Part shown: positions 49,901 to 62,185 of the stretch, one piece after another
Numbering within the stretch: the first letter of the stretch is position 1
How the letters are laid out: each line of letters begins with the position of its first letter
Source: Megachile rotundata
Lineage: Eukaryota; Arthropoda; Insecta; Hymenoptera; Megachilidae
Direction: 5' to 3'
Length of the DNA: 64,000 bases
NCBI RefSeq assembly: GCF_050947335.1
Contig: NC_134985.1
Location: 18,963,190 to 19,027,189 of the forward strand
The notes under the pieces: generated by a model
Told to the model about the DNA's origin: nothing
What the model saw: only the letters and a program-made list of their open reading frames with translations
Database searches by the model: none
Made by a program: the position numbers and the translations under genes

Positions 49901-52900
49901 GTACCATGAATAAAGGAACATAAACGCAGCACGGTTTTGCTGGTACTTTAACGTCCCGGTGAGTTTCTTTCCCGCACAGTTTACTGCGATCGCTGCAAGG
50001 CTCCGCGTGGATGATACGCGTGGATGTAGGCGCGTGAACTCGGCATGCAGTCGCTTAATCGCGTGTAAATTCTAGTGGCATTCGCGACTATAACGCGGAG
50101 GTTAACGAGCTAACCCAAGTTAGTAAATTGTCCTATAATTTCCTTCGGTCGAATCCCTTGTTTGCTATTAACCATCTAAATGGAAACCGCACCCACTTGT
50201 AACTGGAATTCAACATCGATGATTCTGGACGTCTTGAAGTCGAGATATGCTTGATCTTTGAATGGTGAATAATGTAGGAATCCTTGGAATATAGAGACTG
50301 TGGGTATTAGGAGTCGAGAGGCTTCCGCGTTGCAGTTGCTTCCCTTATCCATTATACCGTCGTCATCCTCGCAATTTCTTATATTATTCGAATCATTGAA
50401 AGTACAATATGTAGGAATAGAGTGAAACGTTAAAAATGTCGATTATAACCGGTTGAAAATTAAATTTAGTCTTCGAGGGTCAACCAAGGGCACTCTCACC
50501 GCGTCTCTTAGTAATAATATAAATCTCCGACGATATAAAATGTAAATTAGATCCAGTCGAGGCTAAGGATAATTAGAAATTGCCTGCGGAACTGCGATTC
50601 CGATAAGACCATACACGATAAGGCGACGATCGAAAGAATGAACCTTGGTGATCAAGGCGTGCTGGATTATTTACGACGGCGAACGTTACCGTTATTGCTT
50701 CGTTGGTACCACGGCGAAATTTCTTTCGATTTTTTTGGTCCAAACAAAATCATCACTCGACGCGAATTCACGAGTCGCTGTTGGGCTCGCAACAAAGTAA
50801 TACGGCGTTGGTCGACGGTCGTCGTGATGATTAATCGGCCACGCAACGGTAATTATAACATGTGTACGAATGATTACAACCCCACGTAACTATACGTTGC
50901 CTCTCGAGCGGCAATAAGTCATCGATGCTCGGTAATGTTCGCAATACTTTATCGCAGACGCTTTTCCCTCGGGAGGACGCGTGGCCGAAGGTCTCGACCA
51001 GCTCCAGAAGACAGAGAGAGCCTCGACAGGGAAGGCCATTGGCTTTAATTTAATTGGTGCTGCCACGATCGCACGACCACGGGTATACAATGGATCGAGC
51101 CACGGATAAGAGAAATGGCCAGATAAGAATCGTGGTGGACCACCTAGGTGAAAATCTGTGTACTTTGTGTTTCGTGTTTCGTGCTACTCACTTGGCTACG
51201 GTTTAAATCGGAGTCACGGTTCGCCGGGTTATTAGGGGACCGAGTTACAATCGGTAATAACAATAACGATCAAATCAAATTTTTGGACAGGAAATCTTTT
51301 TCAAATAGTAGCGAGATCAGGTGTAATTATGTTCCCTTAAAAATCGAACAATCGACTGTTTTAATTCGAGGGAACACGAGAGGTGTAATGGCAAGACGTA
51401 TCGTAGAAATCGTGTTGGCTTGTCGCTGAATCATCGTCGCCCACGTTCGGGTCAAATTTTTTCGCCGGTCGCGCGAAGCAGGTAGATCACGAAAGGGAAA
51501 CGAAGAGGAGAGAGTGTAGCCACTTCGGCTTGAGATGTTCTCGGCTCTGTATTGGGTTACTGGGTTACCGTTTGGCATAGGTCTTTTCATCGCCTCGTTA
51601 TTCTCGCTGATTTCTATCAGGAACGTTTTATACGAAGCGTGAAGTATCCCAGACATGTTTTCTACACCGTTTCAATCATTTCACCTTCGTTTCGTCTTTA
51701 GTTTTTGCGTTCGAGCGATACTCCGAAGGCCAACCAGATCGCAGAAAGCACGTTACGATCTCGTTTAAAGCGTTAAATTGACGCGCAGATAACGACATTC
51801 CTCGGAGAATGGCCGCATCGAGATCCAGCAGGACCACTTCTTCATCGGCATAACTCCGTCCATTTTTCGGTCGCTTATCGAGCGAGTCGCGCCACGGAAC
51901 ATAATTGCAGCGGTTCTCGACTAGCAATCGATAAGGCGATAAATGGCTCGTTCGCCGAGTGTTAATCGCGGCGATTAACCAGCGAACGGACAAATGGTCC
52001 AACACCGGCGCGGCGTAGAATAAGACCGTTTAATTGTATCGATCTAGCGCTGGTACCGCGGGTGGCACGCTTTGTTTCGCTTTCGACGATCACCGGCCAC
52101 GCTCGGAATTCCGTGAAACAGATATCGGCGCGAGCGGTCGCCGGGAGAAGAAACAGATATCGTGTCCGCAAGAAGGAAAGGCTCGCGCGCGATTCCTGCC
52201 GATCGTTTGTTCCAGATCTAGGAAACCTACCGCGGCGCGATACAGTAGCGTAGCTACGCTTCTTTAACGAGAACCGAGCAGGCAGTTATTTATGCGGTGG
52301 ATTGAACGTTCCGCGGCGGAACATTCATTTCGCCTGCCTTAATGTCCCGTTCACGAGTGTACGCGTAATGGCGTTTCACCCGTTTGCTCGGCTACCGGCT
52401 ATCTTTCATCGTGCGCTTTTGTATTCGACCGTTTCCGAGCTGACAATGCTTTCCCGGGAAAATATATGGTAAACGAACTGCCTCTGCTTTGAATCCAATA
52501 GATGGAACGCTGCAACCGGGCGCTTCGAGGCCGCGCTTTTGCTATTTCGCTGCTACTCGCTTTTTCAATAGTCACTGTTTCGCTCGTGCAATTCACTTGC
52601 CTCCGTTTCTTCGCTCCATAATCGACTTGATCCGGTACCAATCTGCTGGATACGAGATTCAATGTTTCTCCATTATCCGAGGGACCATCTTCCTGCGAAA
52701 CGCGCGATAACATTGCTGCGCATAGAAAGGGAGAAGGCACGGATAGAATGACTTAAGAGGTTCCACACTTTTAAGATACGTAGACAATGATTCACAGTTA
52801 TAATACAGTACATGGTTCGACTCGAGACGGAAATAGGGAGAGAGAATAAACGGACTTCATTGTCTACCTGTCTGAGAATAATTGGAATATTGTAGGAGAT

Positions 52901-54768
52901 GTACAATTTAAAAGAGGAGGAGAAGAGAATGAAGTATGATTGTCCATTTCGCTAGAAACATCTGAGTAGCTGGAAATATTTAAAAGAGTTGACAAGATGA
53001 AAAGGAAGTATATGTTCATTTAGTATCGAGTATCGAAGGACTCAAAGTGCAAACATATTTCCTTCTCATGTGATCTGTTCTATGCTTAGGGGTTGACAAT
53101 TATGTATGATTGTAAACTTCAAGCTTCAAGTACAATTGTTTACTTTAAATTATAAATTCAAACTTCAAGTACAATTGTGAGAATGAAAATAGACGAATGG
53201 TAAATCTGAACATTAGTTTTGCAAAGAAGTAGCTTGCAAATACAATGAAAGTGAAAACAAACAATGCAATGTTTGCACTGAAAAATACGTGGAGAAAATT
53301 TAAAACGATGTTTGAAGAACGGAGAGGAAGGAAAGAGGGGTTTTGGAAGATATTTGAAAAGTAGAGAGTGGCAATACGCCATTGGTTTGGATCGAGAAGA
53401 AGAAAGGAAGAGAGGACGAGCGGGCAAGCATGAAAGTCACGCGACCGCGATACACCGGGGCTTCTTTTTACCGATTCCGTTCGTGCACCGGCACGAGCAC
53501 CACGAGGAGGCTCGTCCGATCGAGGGACGATGGAAAGGGCAGGAAAGAGGCGGTCAAAGAAGGCATAGGAGCGGCCAGAGGGCCGCGACGTCGGAGGGAA
53601 CACGGTGGAGGCGGAATAAGAGCTGAAACACGGGATTTACACGTGTATTTGCTAGCGCAGCACTAACGTGCATGCACGACCCAGTCGAGTGTTTATGGTA
53701 ATCCTCGAGCAGGGTGGCCTCCCTTCCTTTCTCGCGCTCTTCTCGGTTACGGGGCTATGCGTCCTCTTCTCTTTTTTGCACCATTTCTCCCGTTCCCTCT
53801 TTCTTCTATCATCCCACCTTCACTCTCGTTTCATACTACTTCTAGTCTCCTTTCTTGTGACACTTTCATATTGGAGGAAAATTGTTACGATAGTAAAAGT
53901 TCGTTCGAGCATCCCTAAATGGTCCAACTTAAATTATTGAACTGAGAAAGAAAGTTCAATGCCTATAAGCTGAGAAAAATGTTTGAACGCGAATAATTTC
54001 CCTACGTCAGCAAGCTATAATTTCGCACAAGCGTAATTTTCGGAGCGTCAAAAATTTTAATTCCATGTAATTCCATAGATAATTACATATTAACACCTGT
54101 TACCGCAGTTTATCGGTCCGAATAAAAGAGCACTAAGCAATATTCGAGGAAGTAAATGGATGCGTTTATACGATCGAGAAACACGAGAATTCGTGTAAAA
54201 CAGTACGTGATCACAGGTCGATATCTAGCAATATTGCTCCCCGAGATCGGTATCGTTGCGAACTCTCTGGCTGGCTCGTAAACGATTTTATTGGCATCGG
54301 TCGTGCGGTGGATTTGAGTGTTAAAATAATGGCGAAGCATTTCCGAAGCCACGTTGAGTACGATGAGATCGAGCAGCCTTGAATGAAACGTTTATCGTGA
54401 ACATAATCAGACAATTAGCCTGAAATTGCTTGGATATTTGTACAAGCTGGGATTTCGACGTTGTTTCGTTTAATATCGTGCATTTCGTCGGGATTGCTTT
54501 CTTCCTGTTGGCCGCAAAAGATAATCGGAAACGCGTGTGCGTGTCTTATTATCGTCGCGTCCGTGTCGTAGTTTTATTCTACCAGGCCCACTGAACTCGT
54601 TTCCAGTAAATACTTCGTCTCGTAATGACTGTGATTTGCTTTGCGGAAGGCAACAACGTTCTCGACGATTCAAAGAAACGTCCCTCGAAAAATCGTATTT
54701 CGCGTGCCGTGTCCCTTGCGGCAATTATTTTAATGAAGAATTAATAGCTGGACAAGGGAGGATGTAAT
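49901..54768. other. non-coding stretch, no supported gene
   Basis: Frames at 51327-51656 and 51676-52005 (minus) and elsewhere have no recognised domain. A direct repeat CTTCAAGTACAATTGT occurs twice at about 53124-53179, within an A/T-rich segment. A pyrimidine-rich tract lies at about 53765-53815. CpG-rich DNA lies at about 53380-53640. Confidence 0.35.
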
Positions 54769-54861
54769 CGATATATCTTACTTTCAGCGATTCATCCAAC
54801 CGATGTATCTTACTTTCAACGACTGGTCCTATCGATGTATCATACTTTCAACGAACGTCGA
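54769..54861. repeat. three tandem copies of a 32-bp unit
   Basis: Copies begin at 54769, 54801 and 54833 with CGATATATCTTACTTTCAGC, CGATGTATCTTACTTTCAAC and CGATGTATCATACTTTCAAC. The second halves of the units are diverged. The third copy is cut at 29 bases. Short, conserved first halves at 32-bp spacing could be repeated binding sites, or a small slippage array. Confidence 0.75.
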
Positions 54862-57800
54862 TATCGTTCTCCGATAAGTTTTTAATTCGTAATGCAGTGC
54901 GATTTCAAGTACGTTCGACGTCGAGTGGTTGTCGCGATGCGTGGTCCAGATTCGAAAGTCGCAGAGGAGAAAGTCTGCGATCTCGATCTCTCGTTTGATG
55001 CACGCGCAAAATATCCATGGCTGCAGGGTTCCTTCCTCGCGCGCAAGATAGTCGTCGGTCAAGCATATAGTCACGGACTATTACCGTAACACCGTTGGTC
55101 GTTCGTGCCACGAGTCCCCCGGAGAAAGGCACCACGGAGGAGATAGAGTCATTATATCGGGAGGATAGCTTTCCACCTGCGCCGCATAACTCGTTCGGGT
55201 AAACACCTGTACTCGAGCGGGTCGAATTCGCGTTTCTCCGCGAATCGCCCGTGAGCGAAATTCGCATACCCGAAGGAAATTTCGTGAGCCGCGTAAATCA
55301 TCGAAACGTTAGCATAATATCGACATTCTGCGGGAGCTGAAGGCCGAACGTGTCCTGGACAGGTGGACGCGGAGAAAAAAGCATCGGAGCGGCTCTTATC
55401 TTGGCGGCGATTTATGGGACCTAAGACCCTTATCGTATCGTCGTCGCTTGCAATTTGGCTGTCACGATACGAACGGCTTAAGTTTTAAGACTCGTAATTA
55501 CACCTATAAAGCACGCGTGGTCGGAGAGAGATTTGAGCAGCAGCGATGCACCATGGTTTTGTAGCAAAACGAACACATTGTGTTCGACCAATAAATGTCA
55601 AGCGATCCCGCAGGTGTTTCGACTTTCGCGATGTCCACCGACCGAATTCTCCCCGTCTGAAATATCGTGCATCACGGCTCTAACGACGTGCTTGAGTTTT
55701 CAGAAAGTAATAAACGATAATTTAAAGCAACGTCTTCATGGTCGCCGCTATCTTAATCCTTTGTGGTCGTATGTCTGTCTTCGACCACCGTATCGCGATG
55801 CCATTCGGAATGTTTATTGCGAGTCAACGCCCGTTGGGAATATTTCATGAGATCTCTGAAAGCGCGACTTTGATGCTTTGGAATTTTTTAAATACGAGTT
55901 TTCAGAACTTTAGGACTCTGATACAACGTTCAATATTTCTGCGTATCCAATCAGAAACGTACCTTTAGGGGACATTGGCGTATATTTGCAATTTCCCCTT
56001 AAATTTGTTTTCGCCGAAGGAACCGTTTCGGGGCACAAAAAGCATGACTTTGGTCGTGCAAGCCGCTTTAAACGTTTGCGATAGTTCTCTTTTTTACGTC
56101 CCATTCGCGAGCTGTCCTTTGCAAAGGAATCTCCCCGTCTCTAAGGCTCGTCACGCGACGAAAACGAGGACCGAGACCAATTAACCCATCACTGCCGCTA
56201 ATTGCCCCAACACGAGTAAGTAGACTCTCCGTGTAGCGGACCTTTGTGTCCAGCCTATTCGTTCCACTCGATAACACGAAATAAGTTTAATTAGATATTA
56301 CGTTTAACGCGTCGATGTCAGCCACGCGAGGTTCGACTACATCGAGCATACACAGCGAATATCGAAAATGAGAAAACACGGGGAAAGTATGCGTTTAAAA
56401 ATCGAACGAAAAAATTTGCATTCGTACCCTGCGATTCGCATGTAAGTTGCGGTAAACGTCGGTTGTTTCGGTCTGGTCCGGTCTTTTCGCTCCTTAACCG
56501 CTCTCACAAATACCGAGCAAAGTCGGGCCACGATTTGCCGTTCGAAAAAACACCGAGCAGCGTTCGAGTCTCGAAAACGCTTCTTCCGAGAAGGAGGAAT
56601 GTTTCTGTCTCGGGCAAAAATGAATTCGTTCGCTTCGACGAAACAAACCGGCGCGGAGAATAAAGACACGTTGCTCTCGCGCGTTTCCACTTCTCTCCTC
56701 GGCAAGGAGTTGCTCTCGCCCACGATCACCGATCTTATCTGCGACCGTATCTCGAGCCATTCGCGCCTCCGCGAACCACTAGGCGCTTTTAATCGCGGCA
56801 TCCTGCTGAACACCGTCTGCCGTGTGTTATTTGAACTTGCCAGGCCTTGTTTCGAAACCACCCCCTCTTCAAATCGGCCATTTTTCGATCGTCGAACCTG
56901 CCGATCCAACTTCGTACCTAATATGCAGATAATTTTGTCACAAAGTGCAAATTAATTTATTATGGTTCAGGAAAGTTTTCTGAATCCATCGATGAAAATT
57001 AGAGGTTTGAAAATGGTAGATTGCTCGAAGTCCGAGAAGGCGGTTGGAACGCAGCACAAAAATGGGACAGGTTACTTTGGGACAAAGAAACGGAAGGGAA
57101 AAGAAAGTGTAAGATAGCAGAGGAATAATGTCTCTATTCTCGCTTTAACCGCTACATTCTCGATCTCGTTCTACCTGATAATTACACGTTACTGTGGCAC
57201 ACTGGGAGCCCTTCAATTAGCCCAACGAATCACCTGCTTCCATGTCGACCGACGAAAAACTGTTCGTCGCTGACCAACTTCTGCACCCCTGGAACATGTT
57301 CGACATTGTGAACCTTAACTCACGGACTCGCTTTAGAAGAAAAAAATTAATTGAACAGAAAGAAATCGATAAATGTTAACCTGTCAACCTCGCCATTTTT
57401 CAGTCGGAAAAGACTCGAATCACAAAAAGCACGAATGCTCGAAGAAAAATTAAGGAGTTTCAAAGGCGTTTTCAATTTCCTGATTGAATCACTCCGGCTA
57501 ATTTCAACCAATTAATTTTTTCCAACAATCGAAGTAAAAACGGTAAAAATCTTGGACGCAGTATAGAGTTGTGAAGAAGCGTAAAACGCGAGTGTTTAAT
57601 ATTTTTTCTTTCGCAGGCGGATGAAAAGTTTATCGTTCACTTTCACCAATTAATTTCGGAGTTTTAAAAATGTACGAGGCCCGTTTATGTCGCTGTGGCT
57701 CACAATTAATCGAGCCATAAGAGGCAAGAAAAAGCTTTCCATCCAAGGTCTCGAACGAAATTCACGAAACGTAATTAGCCCGGCAGCACTGGACATATTC

Positions 57801-58311
57801 AAGGCGAGGCAATTTCCTCGGCTTAATGCCACTCGTTCGCAGAAGCCGGCATCGAGTGGCCACGACACTCTTAATTATCCTCTTTGCTAGCTCGTAACCG
57901 CATCCTTTCGTTCGTCCGCTGCGAAGAATATTCTTTTCGCTCGGAATCCTTTAGCGCAATTGTCGCTGAAGACGTTGCGTGCACAACTGCATGACAGCGA
58001 CTATATCTCAATTATGATATTAATATACGAGCAATAAAATCGCGATATATTGCCACGTCGTCGCGCGTTAACTTCGTGTTGTGCAATTTCATTAATTATA
58101 CGCTCTTGTTCCCCGCTTTGGAGCGTGCAAAATAACTTAGGATTATCCAATCTAGTGGCGAAGTTTTATTTATGGAGGGTAGATTCGGTGATTAAAAAAC
58201 GGTATAAAAAGGGTGATATACTTTCACCTCTTGTGAAACGAAAAATGGTAGACTGGGTAATAATCAGAGGCAGGTAGAAGAGTAGGTGAAGATAATTAAG
58301 AAGCCAAACTC
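54862..58311. other. non-coding stretch upstream of the MITE and H15-like gene
   Basis: Frames at 55533-55850 (+) and 56337-56955 (both strands) are unrecognised. A CpG-rich segment at 56440-56910 is followed by A/T-rich DNA to 57650. If the H15-like gene has an upstream untranslated exon, it would lie here, but I cannot point to one. Confidence 0.35.
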
Positions 58312-58467
58312 TTAACACGTTGACTGTTACATTGTACGAGTGAATGAATTTTCATCCCCTATGTTAAAGCCATATTATTACCTAACATACTCGTATAAGA
58401 TAGTGCTTTAATGATAAAGATATTATCTAATGAAAATTTTAACAGCTACTGGCAGTCAACGTGTTAA
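58312..58467. mobile_element. piggyBac-like MITE, 148 bp, next to the H15-like gene
   Basis: TTAA at 58312-58315 and at 58464-58467 flank a 148-bp element (58316-58463). The ends are perfect 11-bp inverted repeats, CACGTTGACTG and CAGTCAACGTG. Subterminal pieces also pair (AATTTTCAT at 58347-58355 with ATGAAAATT at 58430-58438). The element is A/T-rich and has no open frame. TTAA duplication and short perfect termini indicate a piggyBac-superfamily non-autonomous element. Its right duplication ends 3 bases before the start codon of the following gene. Confidence 0.85.
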
Positions 58468-58470
58468 AGG

Positions 58471-58731
58471 ATGAACGCTGCGGCTGAGGGTGCCACGTTC
58501 GAAAGTATCGTGCGATACGTGTTGAAGAACATGAAGATCACGAACGAGAGAGCCGGTTACCTCGTGATGAAGACCCTGAAGGCTGGAATCGCCCTGGGAA
58601 AGATCAAGAGAACACCTCGTGGCACCTATATTCTGGCATCGGAGAAACCTGGCACCATCACTCATCGCATAAGGGAGCCTCGATTCAGCGACGACAGCGA
58701 GGACGATGTTTCCTCGGAAGAAAGCTCGTGA
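58471..58731 (+). CDS. small linker-histone-like (H15 winged-helix) protein, 86 aa
   Basis: The single frame starts at ATG 58471 and ends at TGA 58729-58731. Residues about 8-56 resemble the globular domain of histone H1/H5: a first helix (TFESIVRYVLKNMK, residues 9-22), a recognition-type helix with the H15 pattern LxxxLKAGIALGKI (about 31-45), and a basic beta hairpin ending GTYILA (51-56), where H1 has GSFKLA. The middle helix is shortened compared with H1. The tail from residue 72 is acidic and serine-rich (FSDDSEDDVSSEESS), like a casein-kinase-2 substrate, and not the long lysine-rich tail of H1. It is much shorter than histone H1 (about 200 aa or more), so it is probably a nuclear, DNA- or chromatin-associated H15-domain protein and not a canonical linker histone. 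An in-frame TAA lies 3 bases before the ATG, created by the MITE target site, so this ATG is the first possible start unless a splice joins at AAAG|GATG. Lysine/arginine-rich use in the domain and the neat stop argue for a real gene. Confidence 0.72.
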   Translation: MNAAAEGATFESIVRYVLKNMKITNERAGYLVMKTLKAGIALGKIKRTPRGTYILASEKPGTITHRIREPRFSDDSEDDVSSEESS

Positions 58732-59015
58732 TCGTCGACGTGTTCGGTCCATGTCGTTAAATATCGAGTTATAATTTCGGTTAATAGTAATACGGAAATT
58801 TTATTACCAAAAAAAGTTATTTCGATTCGTGATCGTTTAGTTCGTAATTTCTGTTGCACTCGTGTAATTACCGACAACACAATCGAACATCAATTATCAT
58901 ATATATGACCGATGGAAGATCGTAAATAAGATTTTCTTGGAAGAGATAAAATTTTTTTTTAGACAAAAGTTACAGAGCAGGCTAATAATATTTTTACCAC
59001 CCATATCGTTCTACT

Positions 59016-59021
59016 AATAAA
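59016..59021 (+). terminator. candidate polyadenylation signal AATAAA
   Basis: AATAAA lies about 285 bases after the stop of the H15-like gene, in A/T-rich sequence. It is the first canonical hexamer I noticed downstream. The association is by position only. Confidence 0.35.
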
Positions 59022-61914
59022 GGGTTAATGATGAAAATGCAAATGAGTCGTACGCCAAAGACGATTGTTCTTCTCTCTAATTGAGTAATTGCTCCGGTTG
59101 TTCGTCGCAGGTTTACGTCCTGTCATTATAATACTAATTGCATCGGACACTCGTGTAGCTCCTTTCTCCTTCTCGTCGTTAATGATCGTCGTCGATCGAC
59201 CGCGTACACGCACATAAATTATATCGCGATCGAAATGGAACGAACAGAGGCTCGATCTTTTCCCTTAACGTCGAGGATGCCGTGTTCAAAGGGTCGTTCA
59301 GTTCTTGCGGGCAATTTCGAGAGATATTTCGTGGGCAGGTTTCCGGACCACGCATCGGCCCCTGCTCCACTAATTGGTTTGTTTTAACTGCGAGCTTAAA
59401 GGTTATGAATTTATGCCTGGCCGCATAAGATATAATTGGTTGTCCAATTAATATCTCGATAAAAAACTTTGCTCTCTTCTTTCTTTCCGTTCTGTGCCTC
59501 TTCCTGTTGCTGCAGCAGGGTTGCTTTCGTCAGCGGGGGTCCCGAACTACCGGAAACCATTTCGGGAGCACCGTGTTGCAAACAAGAAGATCGATTGGAT
59601 AATTGATTTTTCATCCAATGAACGTCCTACGGGGATGCACGATTTATGTACTTATTTATACGACCGTTCGACATAGTGGCAAAACCGGACTCGGTTCGAG
59701 TCAAGCATGCTGTAATTGAATTCGGTGCGATTCGGTTTTGGTAGGACCGAATAGAATCAGAATTGGATGCAGTACGAATCTGAGGTAATTCGGTGGAGTT
59801 CAATTTAAGCGCAATTCAGTTCTACAGAAACCAAGAGGCTCAAGAGTATACATCTCGATAACAGCTCGTTCGAGGAGGGTAAGATGATCGTCAAAGAGGT
59901 GTACAATGGTTAGATTCATAAGAAGTTATATACTCGGGCAGTGTAGTCGGCACTTTGCAACAATGTGGAGAATCGTCCACGCTCCTCGCCGCGTTCTTTT
60001 GATTTGTGTCCCTTTGTTGAATAGGCGTTTTCCATGCATCGTGGTCTCTCACCGGAACGATGTAGCTCGTTTCTCCCGGTACGTGTGTCGAGGACCTTTT
60101 AAGACGTCTGCCGAGTTTATCCTGCTGCGCTACCGGTACCAGTTTCCGTTCTCCCGAGCCACGCTATTGCCTCGGAGTCCAGATGAACCCGCCTTTCTTT
60201 CTCTCTTTGCCTAGCTCTCTCCCGTGTTCCTCCCTTTCTCGCTCTCTCCCTTTCGATCTACGTTCTTGTTTTTCGAGGTGCTGCAGGTGTCGTGCATTGT
60301 CCGCCGTCGCGGCCTCTAAATCTCGTCCCTGACGTTGTGCGGCGTAGCTGCGCCGAGTCGAGTACTCCCGAGAGATACATACGACCGTCGGGGAAGTTAC
60401 ACGTTCCACGGCCTCGTCTTATTGCGAAACGGCCGCTCTGATAAGCATCTTTTCGAGAATTTCGGCCTCTTTCATAAGTCTCATCGCCGCTCCCTCGAGA
60501 GGCCAACGTCGACTGCTACAAGCGCTTAGACCACTGGCGACAAGCTCTTTTCCTTCGACGAGAAGTTAATGCACGCTGATTCGTCTACCTTCGCGCGTAG
60601 GTGGCTTAGACTGTCAACAAGTTTTATATTCGGCTCCGTAATAACGTCCGTTTTATTTACGGTTGTCTATTCCGGAATTTAGAATTGGTTTAGATACGAT
60701 CGTAAAACGCGCAGTGTGAACCGAAGCAATATAAATGCATGCTTTCGGTTTGTAAATCGTCTTCGAGTGTCACTGTTGCTTGTTTTCATTTGTACGTCGA
60801 TTTTAAACGCGATGCGCACGTGCGATCTCTCTGCAATCGTTGCTTGTGAAAACGAAGACGCATGACCGCAGCGGAATGTCGATTCTTAAACGAGGTAGTC
60901 ATAATTCTCGTCTCGATTTTGCAGAACTTATTACGAAAGTTAATTGAATCGACTTTACAAGCTTCTTAATCTTTCTATAAGCGAGTATCATCGACGATGT
61001 CATCGATGTTATATTTATTGACATCCATTTGCCTCTTACGGAGATCTCGAATCAAATTGATATCGTAATTAACAGATATTTGAACCCGATCCACTAATTC
61101 TCCATAACTTAAACCATAAATCGAATCTACCGGCTGCAAGTCAGATTTTAATCAAAGTTACATTAACCATTCGAAAAAGGCATCCCGCGGCTCGTCACAG
61201 GCAGGTATCATCGCAATTCCACGGGCCACGGTTTAGAGCGTTAATGGACACCATATTCGCGCGCGTTTACCGAGCCAAGAACGATCCGAGCTCGAAAACG
61301 CTCGGCGTATCTCCATATATTTACATGGAGCGGAGCTCGCGCCGCCTCGATCCAGGCTTTAAAATATTCCAACCAATAAAAAGACACGCCGGGTCGAGCA
61401 AAAGGCTACTTGCAACATGCATAATTTGCACCCCGGTGCGCCATATACGTAAGTAGGTTGGCTGGCTGCACCGAAAGCGCATCCGTTCGCCTCTCGCGTG
61501 CAACAGAGATGTAGATAAATAAAGTGTGAAGCCGGTAAGGAGGTGGTTCTGCTCGGCCGCTGAAAGTCCTCTCCCTTGTCTCGCCGCGTTCCGCTCGAGG
61601 ATTCAGCCGCGGCCAGAAAAATCGAAGGCAGACTTCGGCGTCTAGAGCCTAATTGGGCCGAGCGCGGACCAGCTGCCTCCTCCGCCGCACCGGCGGCTTG
61701 TGTTTCATTCAAATCGATTCCGGGTAAAATCCGCTCGATCGAGCCACGATCGTATATTATACGACGTGGCGCGCGACCTTGATCGACAGAAATTACCGGA
61801 CTCTCGATTTGTCTTCCCGACACGATAAACGCCTCCAAACGGCTCCTCCTGACCACCGTCCCCGCGGGCTACTCGGACCCGATGCGATTTTGTCGTGCGG
61901 AGACACTACTCCGT
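59022..61914. other. non-coding stretch, no supported gene
   Basis: A pyrimidine-rich tract lies at about 60190-60255, within CpG-rich DNA (60050-60530). A 70-codon plus frame at 61244-61456 meets a donor ATAC|GTAAGTAGG near its end. A minus frame at 61359-61856 overlaps it and is also open. Neither is recognised. Composition alone would allow an unannotated first exon here. Confidence 0.3.
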
Positions 61915-62185
61915 GTAACAAAATCCCAAATATAAATTTCCGAATTCTCGAAAGCCTAAATATTCAAATAAAGAATTTCCAAATTCCGAAACCTTGAAAT
62001 CCTCAAATCTCCGAATCCCCAAATCCACAGATTTGCAAACCTTCAAACTTCCAAATACTTAAATGTCAGAATTGCCTAAACTTCCAATCTTCCAAATGTC
62101 CAAACCTCTAAATCTATAAATTCCTATATTATTCTTAAAAATTTCTAAATCGCCAAAACCTAAAATTTTTAAGTTCTAAGAGGAC
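61915..62185. repeat. decayed short-period array, likely inverse relative of the 16-bp minisatellite
   Basis: The plus strand repeats pieces such as CCAAATCTCCGAATCC, CCAAATCC and CTTCCAAAT with a period near 8 and 16 bases. In reverse complement these become GATTTGGA, GATTCGGAGATTTG and GAAGTTTGG, close to the half units of the array at 1.5-2.7 kb (GATTTGGACCTTGGGA). The copies are far more diverged and A/T-rich. The similarity could also be convergence on simple sequence. Confidence 0.55.
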
